A stretch of DNA of 64,000 nucleotides, from positions 26,465,501 to 26,529,500 of the forward strand of contig CM076154.1 in NCBI GenBank assembly GCA_038025085.1, read 5' to 3'. Of this stretch, positions 11,459 to 22,500 are shown piece by piece. The notes under the pieces are model-generated. The model was not told the origin of the DNA. It saw only the letters and a program-made list of their open reading frames with translations, and made no database searches. Origin of the DNA: Tetragonia tetragonoides. Its lineage: Eukaryota > Streptophyta > Magnoliopsida > Caryophyllales > Aizoaceae. How positions within the stretch are numbered: position 1 is the stretch's first letter; each line of letters opens with the position of its first letter. Position numbers and translations under genes: made by a program.

Positions 11459-13800
11459 AATTTTTTTTTTTTTTTTTTTTTTTTTGTTATTGTCCTAACT
11501 TTTACCTGGGCCATTTTTTTGGGTTTTCTTTCTTTCTTTTCTTTTTTGGTAAAAATGTGAGTATATTTGTATTTCACCAAAAAAGGATAGTAACGGTACA
11601 AGACATCTCTTTTACATACTAAAACATCACTGTTGCTCAGGAAAGGGATACATGACTCATCAAATACAAAAAAACTAGTAACCAACCAAGGAAAACATCA
11701 ACTAGAGCTAGCATTCAACTGCTTTCTCACAACAAACTCTGGAAAGATTTGCATCATGCAACACCATCCTCTGTTTGCAGTCGTGTCTTTAACAGATAAA
11801 ATAGTACTCAACTGAATCTTGATCTCAATCTTGAATTGCATCATAATGCATCTGAAATCAGGCTTAATATCTGTGAAAACCACAGAATTTATGCACCTTT
11901 AAATGTAATACAACCATGCTCTAAACATAGCCTTGTTTATGTTCATTCTCGCTGTGTCGCAAATAAGGTATTTCTTACCCTATTTTTGCACCTCACCCCA
12001 TGTACAAGGAGGTAATGGTACTTCCACAAGCTTACAAAATTCCAACCACAACTGTCTCGCTACTAAACACTGGAAAAACAATTGTTCTTTCGGGTTTTCA
12101 ACATATCATGCTTTTCTTCTTTTTTCTATTATCTTTTTTTTGGCCTCGAGTGATTGATGGAAAAATGTGAGAATTCCTTGTGATCCTGTGATAAAGTGAT
12201 TGTCCTGGCTGGGCCTTTTCAAGGTTACCTACATATCCAGTGTTAAACCAGAACAATGTAGTTCAAAACTACACAAGTGATTGGTTGTGTCCTTGAAGAG
12301 CTTACAAATTGTAATGTAAGGTTGAGTAAAGGTGCCAAAGAAAAGGATAATAGCTCAAAGAAACTCAATGTAAATCCCCTTCTCGAAGCATGCTAAATGC
12401 TAAAATAGCTTGTTGTCTTAGCAGGTGGCTTAAAGACCAATATTTAGGTTAGGCCACCATTTGGCCGTGCTTGAATTGTTTGCACTCTTTTTGATCTTTG
12501 TTCTCTCTTGAATGTTTCTCTTTCTTTTTGGCTCTTGAACTTTTGAGTTCTCTCATTTTTCTTGTAATGAGTTTTCTCCCGATGATTTTGATGTGAGGTC
12601 TCAAATGAATACCTTCCATCCACAGCATGAACGATTCAACTGTAAGTCCTTAATGTGTGTATGATTATTACAGAGTTCTCGTTTAGATGTTTTCCACAAC
12701 ATAAAAGGATGGTTGACACTGCATCACCAACTTCCTTACCCACAATATGGCACGATTTCTTGAAAAAATGGGTTGAAAAGTTATCCAGTTTAGGAACCTT
12801 CTCATTATCAATTTGCCAAACTCCATTCTTAACTTGCTCAACTATAAATGAAGTAAGAAGGTAAATATGTCGATCAACTGACAGTATAGGCCATAGAACG
12901 TCTACGCATTGTGTAGAAGTTAACTATAGGTAACGCAACTGCTTAGGAACTTATGAGGTTATGAAGAATCCATAAACTCATCTTGCACGTCTGTAGGTTA
13001 GTGAGCTTTTGTTGCTGTGCATTAAAGATTCAGGTGACCATTTTTATAGTCATCCTAACCTTAGCATATGCATGAAAATCTCTTGAGTTATCACCACCTA
13101 CAGAGATCCAAGTAAATTCGAGCTTTCTATATGAGAAATTGCTCCTCCAGATGTTTTAGGTTACTAGCTTAGTGTCGAGTTGCTTCTCACGAGAGATCAA
13201 CCTTTTATCAAAGAAGTTTTTCAGCAAATGAGTCTTAATAGAAAGAAGCTCAATTTTAAAATTGACTATCTTATTTAGATATTTTGTAGCAAAAGTGGAT
13301 AATTTATTTTGTGCATATTTGAGGTTCTCAAGTTTCTGCAAACACTATATAAGCTCCCCTTACCCGTCAACCTTCCCGACACTCTCAACGGTTTTCTGAT
13401 ACCCTTGATAAGATGCTTAGGATTTAAAGTTTTAATTACCCAAAGTTGTATCATGGGATTAAGTTAACTACCCTAGTAGTATGGTCTGAGACATCATACA
13501 TAGAAAAATTAGCTTTAACAATTTTCCAACTCTCAAGCCACTCTGAATTATTGATAACACGACAAACTATGTCGCGTGCTTATTTTATTCCAAGTGAATT
13601 TGAGATCTTTACTCCTTAAACCAGTAAAACTTGCTATAGAATAGAAATCTTGGGGAGTTCATAAGAACCATTGTAGTGGTAGCCAAAATGTATTCCTTTG
13701 ATTAGTGTTGAGTTGAACTTTAATGACCTAGGGAAGAGTGAGATGTTCACTAAATGTAGAAGCTGTACGCCACTAAACCTATCCTTTTTTTCCTTTTTCT
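11459..13800 (-). mobile_element. LINE-1 copy C, 5'-truncated and strongly decayed, with an embedded foreign segment
   Basis: Minus-strand blocks appear in LINE order. At 13780-13440 is the end of an endonuclease (DLKFTWNK, NNSEWLESWK, VSDHTTRVV). At 13341-13156 is the helical linker. At 12860-12660 is an RT finger region (FFKKSCHIVGKEVGDAV). At about 12090-11990 is the zinc-binding end (EQLFFQC, ARQLWLEF). At 11960-11700 is the C-terminal region (AWLYYI, SVKDTTANR). A T-run at 11461-11485 on plus is the poly(A) tail. Stops and shifts are frequent. About 450 bases at 12180-12640 do not belong to the LINE. Confidence 0.8.
12180..12640 (+). mobile_element. Fragment of a Tat-type gypsy 3' region inside LINE copy C
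   Basis: The segment carries GGTTACCTACATATCC followed some 20 bases later by AATGTAGTTC. The same pair occurs downstream of the DUF7745 gene in Tat1 (46843-46910) and, on the minus strand, in Tat2 (53370-53425). It is therefore probably a scrap of that element type. Its ends are not defined and no coding frame is visible. Confidence 0.5.
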
Positions 13801-14118
13801 TTTTATATAGTCATTGAAAGCATAAACTCAAAAAATAAAAAAGAAAAAATGAAATAGTGATTAGATACCAAGAAATACACACCTGAGAAGAGATATTTTT
13901 AGGAATACTCGCCACACAGTTCACACAAAAAAATGAAGGGGTCCCAACACAACCAAACTAGTACTATTACCAACACTCTAAGTATTATGTAAGAAATTTC
14001 AAGATGGAAAAATGTTATAAAAAATTCTACATGTATTCTGAGTTTTTTTCCTTGTTTTTAGATGAGAAATAAATTTTATTTACAAAGAGGAACTTTTGAA
14101 CCTATCTTTATTTAGAAG
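13801..14118. other. Unassigned AT-rich DNA
   Basis: No gene or element was recognised. The stretch contains A- and T-rich runs only. Confidence 0.6.
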
Positions 14119-14136
14119 GCTTATTAAACCCCTAAT

Positions 14137-14372
14137 ATCTTGTGTTAGTAGTAATATCTTGTGTTAGTATGTTTAATGCTTTACTTCTCTTGCCCTTTTC
14201 ATCATGCTTTATTGCTTAAAAAAAAATAATAAAATAAAATAAAATAAAAAACTTTTTTCAAAATGTATTTAAAAAAAAAAAAAAAAAGTTTTTGTGGATC
14301 TTTCGGAAACAGTCTCTCTTCTAGGCGACTAGTTAGGGGTAATACTGCGTACATCTGGACCTACTTACTGGG

Positions 14373-14413
<41 letters not shown>

Positions 14414-14419
14414 GCTGCT
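14137..14419 (+). mobile_element. Au-SINE-tailed insertion with 17-18 bp TSD
   Basis: The 3' part from about 14290 (GATCTTTCGGAAACAGTCTC, GGGGTAATACTGCGTAC, ACTGGGTTGTTG) matches the 3' half of the Au SINE family of flowering plants, including the terminal TTG repeat (about 14371-14413). Flanking copies of GCTTATTAAACCCCTAAT lie at 14119-14136 and 14420-14437. The 5' half (14137-14290) is unlike Au: it holds a duplicated ATATCTTGTGTTAGTA unit and A-rich runs, and no box A/box B pair is visible. The inserted unit is thus chimeric or 5'-replaced. Confidence 0.82.
14371..14413 (+). repeat. (TTG)n microsatellite, 3' tail of the Au SINE
   Basis: About 14 tandem TTG units, the typical tail of Au-type SINEs. 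Confidence 0.9.
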
Positions 14420-14449
14420 GCTTATTAAACCCCTAATGCACTACAACAT

Positions 14450-15600
14450 TTTAGTTCAAAGAGTGTATTTTAAAATGCCGTATTTGATCCAAAAAAACGC
14501 TCTTTCAGACTAAGAGGATGTTTTTTAAAATGCCTTTAATATGCCCTATTTGTTGCGTTATCTTAGGTTACTAAGACATTTTTTAAAAATCGCCCTATTT
14601 GATAAGGAACAAAGAGGGCATTTTTGATTGCCCTCCTTATTTTTGTTCAAATAGGGCATTTTTAATTGCCTTCCTTGTTTTAGCTCAAAAAGAGCATTTT
14701 ATAATTGCCCTCTTTTATACCCACAAATAGGGCATTATTTTGTCAAAAATGACAATTAAAAATGCCCTCCATAACACTAAAAAATAGAGCATTTGATATT
14801 AGTCTTCTCTTATACGTCGTAATAGACAACTGCCAGTAATAAACGACTAAGATTAAAAAAAATAAAATAAAAATTAACGCATCTAAATCATCAGCTTGGG
14901 CATCAAGCTAACTTACTGCGCCGATTACGCCGGCTGATAGTGGGCCAACGAAGTAAGCAAAATCCAAGTTGGGACCAACGACCTACTTATAAAAGTTTAG
15001 AATCCAAATTTTGCCTCAATCCGTCGAAGTGGGATGGTACTCTAACTAGATACGAATATGATCCTTTAATTTGTCTGGCACCAAAAAACACTCTCATTTT
15101 CTCTCTCCTCTTCTCCACCTTCATCCTTATCTTTGCCTCTCTGCTCTCTGTTAAATTAGTTTACTCTCTAATCCTTCAGTTTACTCTCTATTCCACACAT
15201 CCTCAGTGTCATTTTCTTCATCAACTTAATCTCAGCTCTGGTCTTTGTTTTCTCTGATCGTTTTTCGATCTTTGGTTTCAACTAAGAGCAGCTTATGGTT
15301 TGGTTTCATTTTTCTTTACTTTGCTCTTTTAAACAAATTTTCGAAAGACTTTTTCGCATGTTAAAATTTTCTTCTTGCTTTTAGAAATTTTAATTGTAAT
15401 CAGAAGGGCACTTTTTTTGGAAGTGCCTATAAGATAATGCATAATTAAAAGGGATGACACTTTTTTTAGAAATGCCTTATTAGATAATGCATAATTAAAA
15501 GGAAGGACATTTTTTTATAGAAATGCCCTATTTGATATACTTAAAGAGGGCAAAAAATAAATTGCCCTATTTGGTACCCTCTATTAAGGCAAGTCCAAAA
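14450..15600. repeat. CACTA subterminal repeats and internal ~57-bp repeats
   Basis: Copies of the AAATGCCCTATTTG-type motif occur in both orientations at 14470-14750 and 15520-15580. Three related units of about 57 bp (containing GATAATGCATAATTAAAAGG) lie at 15405-15530. A CT-rich stretch at 15090-15290 looks like a leader but gives no credible protein. Confidence 0.7.
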
Positions 15601-16235
15601 TGAAGGATTTATGTCCTGTCAGTCAAGGTGCAAATTTCGCGATTTAATTATAGAGATAGTTAACTCATCGATTTAGTAGATTGTAATGTTTAGCTAGAGA
15701 CCGCTTACGATAATTGGACTGATATGAATCGGGTCAACTACTAAATGCGTTTTGGCCTAACGGGTCACACACATATGCGTTGGATGGATCAGAGTATAGA
15801 GATATAGAGGAAAGGCAAGTGGGCCCATAGTGGAAGCCCACAAGGTTACTACTAGGGTTTCCTAGTTGGACTAGGAGACTAGGGTTTAGCCTATAAGTAA
15901 ATTCCATCAGTTAAAAGAATAAAACTGATGAAACAGAACAGACGTCTCTCCTCTCTCTCTAAAACTAACGTGTGTTTATTCAAGGTCAAGGAATAGTTCC
16001 TTGTCCTCGTTCTAGCTAACGAACTCTCACGGGATCCAAATTTCAATCGCAGTGTGGACTACGCTAGAGGAGCAACACTTGGGGCTCATCTCTCTTTTGG
16101 ATTCATTGAACGCAATTTCATCAACGGAGGCACGCATCAAGAGGTATATGAATATGTATTTAATGACCCATTAAGTTTCCTGTTTTCTAGTTGTCTTCCG
16201 CTTATATGATTAGATCATTGCAACTAGATCCTACA
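15601..16235 (+). repeat. 5' LTR of the Copia element
   Basis: TG...CA bounded, 635 bp, nearly identical to 21621-22255. A CTATAAGTAAATT stretch near 15891 is a possible TATA region, followed by a CT-rich leader. Confidence 0.95.
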
Positions 16236-16236
16236 G

Positions 16237-16248
16237 TGGTATCAGAGC
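16237..16248 (+). other. Primer binding site (initiator tRNA-Met type)
   Basis: TGGTATCAGAGC begins one base after the 5' LTR. It is complementary to the 3' end of initiator methionine tRNA and is the standard PBS of plant Copia elements. Confidence 0.93.
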
Positions 16249-17966
16249 CTAATTAATGGGTTAATTAGATCAATTTTTCAACCTTGTTGTGTTACCTTTT
16301 AAGTATAAGGACTGTTAGTTCGTGTAAATTATTTTTGCCTTCATTAAGTCATGTCAAAGATATATTCCTTTTTTGGTTGTTTAAGAGTCGCTTTTGCCGT
16401 GATTGGATCACTAGAGGCTCACACAGTTTTCTTTTTATTGGAGTTTATCATGTTGCTGCACAATTTTTCATGGGTATGATCTTTCCTGGTAACATGTTAT
16501 GTGATTTTTAGTGGGTGTTTGTTGCATAGAGCCTCGTATTTACCTGCTTATAATTCGCACATCATGAGATCATATCATGATGGATAAGTTTGACTTTATA
16601 AGTTTTATGATGCTTTCCTGTTTTTGTTCCCCTGGTAATGAACTTCCTTAAGCATTTTTCATTGTCTAGCTTTAGTCTGCTTTGGTCTTGTGATAAAAGC
16701 TTTGAAGTTTATAATCATTAATTTTGTTATGGCGGCTGCTTATGTCCAAATAAGGGTCATAGTATTAGTTTAATGATTATATTTTCTCAATGGAGATTCT
16801 TACTTGTGATTGGATCAAAGTACTCCAGTGATGTAATCATGTTGCTCACCTCTCGGTTATTTTCTTATGCAATCATGTTGCATTAAATTGCATTGATTTA
16901 TAAAACGTAGCTGTGTATAGATCAAAGTATGGCCGATTATTTCCTGGCAATTCGTTTCTCAAAACAAAGGTTTTTGGCGTGATTGTTAGTTGTCATTTAA
17001 TATAAAATATAGCATATAAACATGTTCCAATAGTATATAATTTATATTATTTCAATAATTAGATTATTGATCTAGTTATTTATTATATGGCTTTTGGATA
17101 TATTTTATATTTTATGGGTCACTCATCTTATGGGTGAATGAATGTATGATCTAATATGGCCCAAAATACGGTCTATGCACCGTTTGTATTTTTGTAACCT
17201 AAATACGGTATGTAAAACCGTTGTATTTATGTAATTTATTTTATTACATTAGCTTTAAGTTTAAATCATAATTACAAATTGTAAAGCTTGAAGAATGGAG
17301 CCTTGGAGGAGATCATGATTCAAGTGGGAGATTTTGAAGATTAGATCTTTATTTTTTCCTTTTAAGGGCCATACTAGGATCATTTATTTATTGCTTTAAT
17401 TATTGTTTAAATTAGATTTATTGCTTTAATTATCGCATGCTTGATTTATTATATTGTTTTAATATAGCTATTAGTTCACATATATTAAAATAATTTATTA
17501 AATCTCGTCCCAAGGAAATATTGAGTTTATCCGCTCCCAAATAAGGTTCACCCATTACACTTTCGATCATTCATAATGGGCATCGCCAAAGCGTGACATT
17601 TTTTAATCTTGAGTTAATGCGGGTAAGTCTAAGAAGAGACTTACAGGACTATTTTGGTTCCCTCAAGGATATGAGTAAGGAGTCCTTACATGTCCGGGCA
17701 AAGGGATAGTCATATTAGATATGCCTATCAACCAAGAGTTATGTTGGACATAATTAGCAAAGATTGCTTACCTATTTTGACTAGTGTGGTTGACAAGCCA
17801 AAGCTTGGTCACATTAGGGTAAAGTGAGGATCTTGGAATTATTATATTCATTGGGGCACCTTAGAGGATGAATAAAATATTAAATGACTTGTCTATTTTG
17901 GAAATTGATGAAGTTATTTATTGATAAATGTACTAAATTTTTGCATATTATTTCTGTTTTGTAGCA
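16249..17966 (+). other. Unusually long untranslated leader of the Copia element
   Basis: About 1.7 kb separates the PBS from the gag ATG. It is AT-rich, with no open frame that matches a retroelement protein. It contains CAAGTGGGAGATTTTGAAG at 17321-17339, resembling the polypurine tract plus LTR start at 21609-21625. The leader might carry packaging signals or an old rearrangement. Confidence 0.6.
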
Positions 17967-18829
17967 ATGGCCAATGGAAACAACTCAACTTTTAACCTAA
18001 AGTCGATACTAGAAAGGGATCGTTTGGTTGGACCAAACAATTACCTAGACTGGCATCGCAACCTGAGAATAGTTCTCAGGCATGATAAGAAGGAATACGT
18101 CTTGGAGACGCCTATTCCCGAACTTCCCGAAAATTGGGGTAATGCTGCTCTAAGAGCTGCCTGCCAACGGCATTCCGATCACTCGGAGGAAGCTACATGC
18201 ATTATGTTGGCAAGCAAAAGCAATTCGAGAGCTACGATGCTTTCAACATGAATCAAATGCTCAAAACTATATTTAAAGAGCAAGAGAGGATTGAAATGCA
18301 TGCAACTAACAAGGCTATTCTAGAAGCCAAGCTTGAACGAGGTAAGCCAGTCAATCCTCATGTTATGGGGATGATCGCTAACTTCGAGAGGATGGAACGC
18401 CTGGGGTGTGCCTATCCTCAAAAGTTGGCTATAGATACTGTCCTACACTCGCTGCATAAAGGGTACAACCATTTTCGGATGCACTACAATATGCAGGGGT
18501 TGGATAAGACCCTCGATGAGCTGCACGGTATGCTCAAAACTGCAGAGTCTGATGTGAGGGAAGAGCCTGAAAGGGAAGTGCTTTATATCGGGAAGGGAAA
18601 GAAAGGGGCTGCTTCAAACGGCAACCAGTTGAAAGGTAAGGGTGGCGTGGCCAAGCCTCAACCTAAGCAACAACCAGCCGCCAAGAAGCCTCCCCCAACC
18701 GCGGATAATCAGTGCTTCTATTGCCAAAAGACTGGGCATTGGAAGAGGGATTGCCCAAAGCTGAAGGAAGACCAGAAGAATGGAACTATATCCAGTACTT
18801 TAGGTATTTCGTTATTGAAATCAATCTAG
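17967..18829 (+). pseudogene. Copia gag (capsid-nucleocapsid) with frameshift
   Basis: The ATG at 17967 starts MANGNNSTFNLKSILERDRL, with NNYLDWHRNLRIVL typical of Copia gag. The frame changes in the overlap 18197-18251, and the second frame runs to 18829 (DTVLHSLHKGYNHFRMHYNM). It ends in a CCHC zinc knuckle, CFYCQKTGHWKRDC (18713-18754), in the canonical C-x2-C-x4-H-x4-C spacing. Gag forms the particle that packages the RNA. A Lys/Pro-rich linker precedes the knuckle. One frameshift breaks it. Confidence 0.88.
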
Positions 18830-20130
18830 CTACATCTACTTCTGATTGGGTAGTAGATACTAGTTGTGGTACTCACATTTGTTATAATGTGCAGGGACTA
18901 AGGAAGGTGGCTAGAGAGGAGGTGAACCTACGAGTCGCAAATGGAGCCATGGTGGCTACTCTGGCTGTAGGAATTTATGTTATGTCGTTGCCTTCGGGCC
19001 TTGAACTAGAACTTAAATTTTGTTTTTATGTTCGTAGTATAAACAGAAACATTATTTCTCCTTCTGTATTGGATATGGAAGGTTTTGATTTCGTATTAAG
19101 AATGGTTCTTATACCCTTTCAAGAGATGATGTATTTTAGCACCTGTTTGCATAATGGGCTTTATTTGCTAAATTTGGACACACATATACTCACCATCAAT
19201 AACAAAAATGCTAGAACTAATGATTCTAATCCCACATATCTATGGCATTGTCGATTAGGCCATATAAATATGAAACGCATTCAGAAACTTCTTAGAAAAG
19301 GGATTCTGAACTCTTTTGACTTGGAGTCATTTGATACTTGCAAGTCATGTTTACTTGGCAAAATGACAAAGTCGCCCTTTCTGGGAAAGGGAGAGGGAGC
19401 CAGTGAGCTATTGGGTATCATACATTCGGATGTGTGCGGACCAATGAGTTCGACTACAAGAGGTGGGTTTAGTTACTTTATTACATTTACTGATGATTTA
19501 AGTAGATATGGCTATATTTACTTAATGAAACATAAATATGAATCTTTTGATAAATTCAAAGAGTTTCAGAATGAAGTAGAAAATTAGCTGGGCAAGAAGA
19601 TAAAAGCTCTTCGATCGAATCGAGGAGGCGAATATATGAGCCTAGAGTTCAATGAACATCTAAAGGATTGTGGAGTATTTACCCAACTAAACTCTGTTCG
19701 GAACACCACAATGGAATGGTGTGTCTGAAAGCACGAATCAAACCTTATTGGATATGGTTAGATCAATGATGTGTCAAGCAAATCTTCCTTTTTCCTCTTT
19801 GGGGATATGGTCTCGAGACGGCAGTTTTCACGCTGAACAAGACTCCGTTAAAAGCCGATGAGAAGACACCACGTGAATTGTGGACGGGAATGGTTCCCAA
19901 GTGGTTTTTTCTCAAGGTTTGGGTGCGTGAGGCTTATGTAAAGAGGTTACTCGGCAATAAGCCTGCACGTAAATTGGACAAAGTTTTCCTTGTGGGTTAT
20001 CCAAAGGAAACGAAGGGTTATTATTCCTACAATCAATCTGAGAACAAGGTATTTGTTGCTCGGAATGGTGTCTTTTTGAGAATAAGTTCCTTTCCAAAGA
20101 GACAAGTGGGAGTAAAGTTCATCTCGAAGA
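18830..20130 (+). pseudogene. Copia protease and integrase (broken)
   Basis: The frame continues to a stop at 19587. The protease site reads VVDTSCGTHIC, where DSG would be expected, so the catalytic triplet is altered. The gag-pre-integrase zinc finger is YLWHCRLGHINMKRIQKLL...CKSCLLGKM (H-H-C-C). Integrase begins HSDVCGPM...YFITFTDDLSRYGYIYLM, keeping the first aspartate region. After the stop the core continues (LRSNRGGEYMS, second acidic region). A later frame at 19878-20090 gives the C-terminal ELWTG...KVFLVGYPKETKGYY region. Several frame breaks; inactive. Confidence 0.85.
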
Positions 20131-20149
20131 AATTCAAGATGAGCAACAA

Positions 20150-20843
20150 ATGGAAATGGATAGGGATTTAGAATCCATCCAAGATGTTTTGGAAACAACT
20201 CCGGGTTCAACTCTAGAGGCAACTCCAGAGGTTGAAGTAGAACCCACCCTTCGAAGGTCTAATAGCGTTAGGACTTTGACAAAAAGATACATTTCAATCT
20301 ATATGAAGTCCAGTGGGAGCAAAATTGTCTTCTTGGTCCTGTATGTTGATGACATACTGATAATTGGAAACGACATTCCATTGCTGGAGTCTGTAAAGAC
20401 TTGGCCTTGGAAGTATTTTCGAAAAGTTGATTGTGAAAGGTTACACTTATGCCTCCTTCTAGACCGACAGAGATGGTCCCATCATGATTTGTCTTTTGTC
20501 TCAATGGAGAAGCAGTGACCTGGAAGAGTACTAAAGCACAGTGGCAGATTCTACAACTGAAGCAGAGTACATCGCAGCTTTGGAAACTACGAAGGAGGCT
20601 GTTTGGATACGCAAGTTCATGGTTGAGCTTGGCGTTGTGCCTATGGCGGCTGAACCGTTGGCTCTTTATTGTGATAATAATGGAGACATCGCCCAAGCCA
20701 AGGAGCCAAGGTCACACCAAAAGTCCAAACATGTACATCGCAAATATCACATTATTATAATAATTAGACAATGGGTCAAGGATGGTGATATTAGCATATG
20801 CAAGGTTCATACAGATGATTATCTTCATTGTTTTAGATTATGA
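20150..20843 (+). pseudogene. Copia RT (mostly deleted) and RNase H remnant
   Basis: Only a short RT piece survives: FLVLYVDDILIIGNDIPLLE at about 20332-20391, containing the YVDD catalytic box. The N-terminal fingers and palm are missing, because integrase-side sequence passes almost directly to YVDD. RNase H follows after frame changes (ADSTTEAEYIAALETTKEAVWIRKF, LYCDNNGDIAQAKEP, HVHRKYHIII), including the E of TEAEY and the D of CDN. The internal deletion shows that this copy could not encode its own RT. Confidence 0.85.
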
Positions 20844-21608
20844 ATGGTGTTCATGATTAAAACATGATTCTGTACATTTATCACCATGAGTTTTGGTCCT
20901 ATTCAATTTTTTGTATGATTTTGAATATAATCCAAAATAATATAACACAAATATCCAAATAGGTTATCAAGACGATGTCTTGGATAATGAAACCCTATTG
21001 AGTGAACTGGATTTTGTGGTTATTTGTCCCTAATCTAGGTGTTAGAATTAGATTCTAATAATCGGTGATGATTAGATTGCAAGTTGATCTCAGTGCCTGT
21101 TTCATGGGCTGGAGATATGGGATGTCAATGATCATTTGCATAGATATGAATTGGGAATTCATGATCGGACAGATCCACCATGAGAGTTCTTTAAGAACGA
21201 GTAGTCATATTAGACTCTCATAAAACTATCTTGAACCATTTCTCAAACCTGAGTGGTTATGAATAACGACATGAAGATTGGTGATCTGTGATTACTCCTA
21301 ACGCCTGCGTAACAGGAGGCAATAACGGATACATCCGGATTATTGAAAATCATGTTGAAATTCATGAATGCACAAGACGAGAATTGTCCTCCCTACGGGG
21401 ATCGTTGTATTATAGACCTCTTGTAGAATTGGGATTATGAAATGCATGGCCGTGCTCGAATGGATTATTGGATAATCATTTGTCTTAACAATCCAATTCG
21501 GGATCAAGAAAAGATATGAACATTGAAAGGATGACTAGGTTTCTTACCTTACGTTCACATCAAGACAGTAAGTGACAAGGGAATGGATTTACACACTTGT
21601 CTTAGGGA
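20844..21608 (+). other. 3' untranslated region of the Copia element
   Basis: No gene was seen. Non-coding sequence between RNase H and the polypurine tract. Confidence 0.7.
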
Positions 21609-21620
21609 CAAGTGGGAGAT
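21609..21620 (+). other. Polypurine tract of the Copia element
   Basis: CAAGTGGGAGAT lies directly before the 3' LTR. It is the usual plant Copia PPT that primes plus-strand DNA. Confidence 0.9.
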
Positions 21621-22255
21621 TGAAGGATTTATGTCCTGTCAGTCAAGGTGCAAATTTCGGGATTTAATTATAAAGATAGTTAACTCATCGATTTAGTAGA
21701 TCGTAATGTTTAGCTAGAGACCGCTTACGATAATTGGACTGATATGAATCGGGTCAACTACTAAATGCATTTGGGCCTAACGGGTCACACACATATGCGT
21801 TGGATGGATCAGAGTATAGAGATATAGAGGAAAGGCAAGTGGGCCCATAGTGGAAGCCCACAAGGTTACTACTAGGGTTTCCTAGTTGGACTAGGAGACT
21901 AGGGTTTACCCTATAAGTAAATTCCATCAGTTAAAAGAATAAAACTGATGAAACAGAACAAATGCCTCTCCTCTCTCTCTAAAACTAACGTGTGTTTATT
22001 CAAGGTCAAGGAATAGTTCCTTGTCCTCGTTCTAGCTAACGAACGCTCACGGGATCCAATGTTCAATCGCAGTGTGGACTACGCTAGAGGAGCAACACTT
22101 GGGGCTCATCTCTCTTTTGGATTCATTGAACGCAATTTCATCAACGGAGGCACGCATCAAGAGGTATATGAATATGTATTTAATGACCCATTAAGTTTCC
22201 TGTTTTCTAGTTTTCTTCCGCTTATATGATTAGATCATTGCAATTAGATCCTACA
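21621..22255 (+). repeat. 3' LTR of the Copia element
   Basis: 635 bp, about 98% identical by eye to 15601-16235. Confidence 0.95.
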
Positions 22256-22315
22256 CAAAACACCCCTTTTGATTCATTCAAAATGCCCTATTTGACCTTA
22301 TTCCTTGCAGTGATG

Positions 22316-22500
22316 ATCCATAACGGCTTTTACTATGAAGTTGGTTCACCTCGCTATATCCCAACTTTCATTTGGTGGTTTTTTCTTTAATTCTTTAATT
22401 ATTTGATAGTGGTATATCGACTGAGGAAAAAGACTAAGAAATTTGGGAGATAAGAGAGAATAATAGGCCTAATTGTGTAGGAGTAAAGACATTCATGTAC
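22316..22500. other. Short unassigned flank between CACTA and LTR-like block
   Basis: No gene seen. Confidence 0.5.

Larger units (their letters stand above)
15601..22255 (+). mobile_element. Ty1/Copia LTR retrotransposon, 6655 bp, TSD CAAAA
   Basis: Both LTRs are 635 bp, start TGAAGGATTT and end ATCCTACA. The 5-bp TSD CAAAA lies at 15596-15600 and 22256-22260. Inside are a primer binding site, a long leader, gag, protease-integrase, and remnants of RT and RNase H in Copia order, then a polypurine tract. By eye the LTRs differ at about 14 positions (about 2%), so the insertion is relatively recent. The internal region already has stops and an RT deletion, so the element probably moved as a defective copy or decayed after insertion. 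Confidence 0.95.
14439..22312. mobile_element. Non-autonomous CACTA (En/Spm-type) transposon, split by a Copia element
   Basis: The left terminus CACTACAA (14439) pairs with the right terminus TTGCAGTG (22305-22312). The 3-bp TSD ATG lies at 14436-14438 and 22313-22315, as expected for CACTA elements. Subterminal regions repeat the motif AAATGCCCTATTTG and its complement at least eight times (14470-14750, 15520-15580, 22279-22294), the usual transposase-binding architecture. Without the Copia insert and its TSD the element is about 1.2 kb and has no transposase gene, so it would depend on an autonomous relative. Confidence 0.88.

Noticed and set aside
14940..15257. 105-residue hydrophobic open frame in the CACTA element
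   Set aside because: CT-rich leader sequence, no similarity recognised, and no transposase motif.
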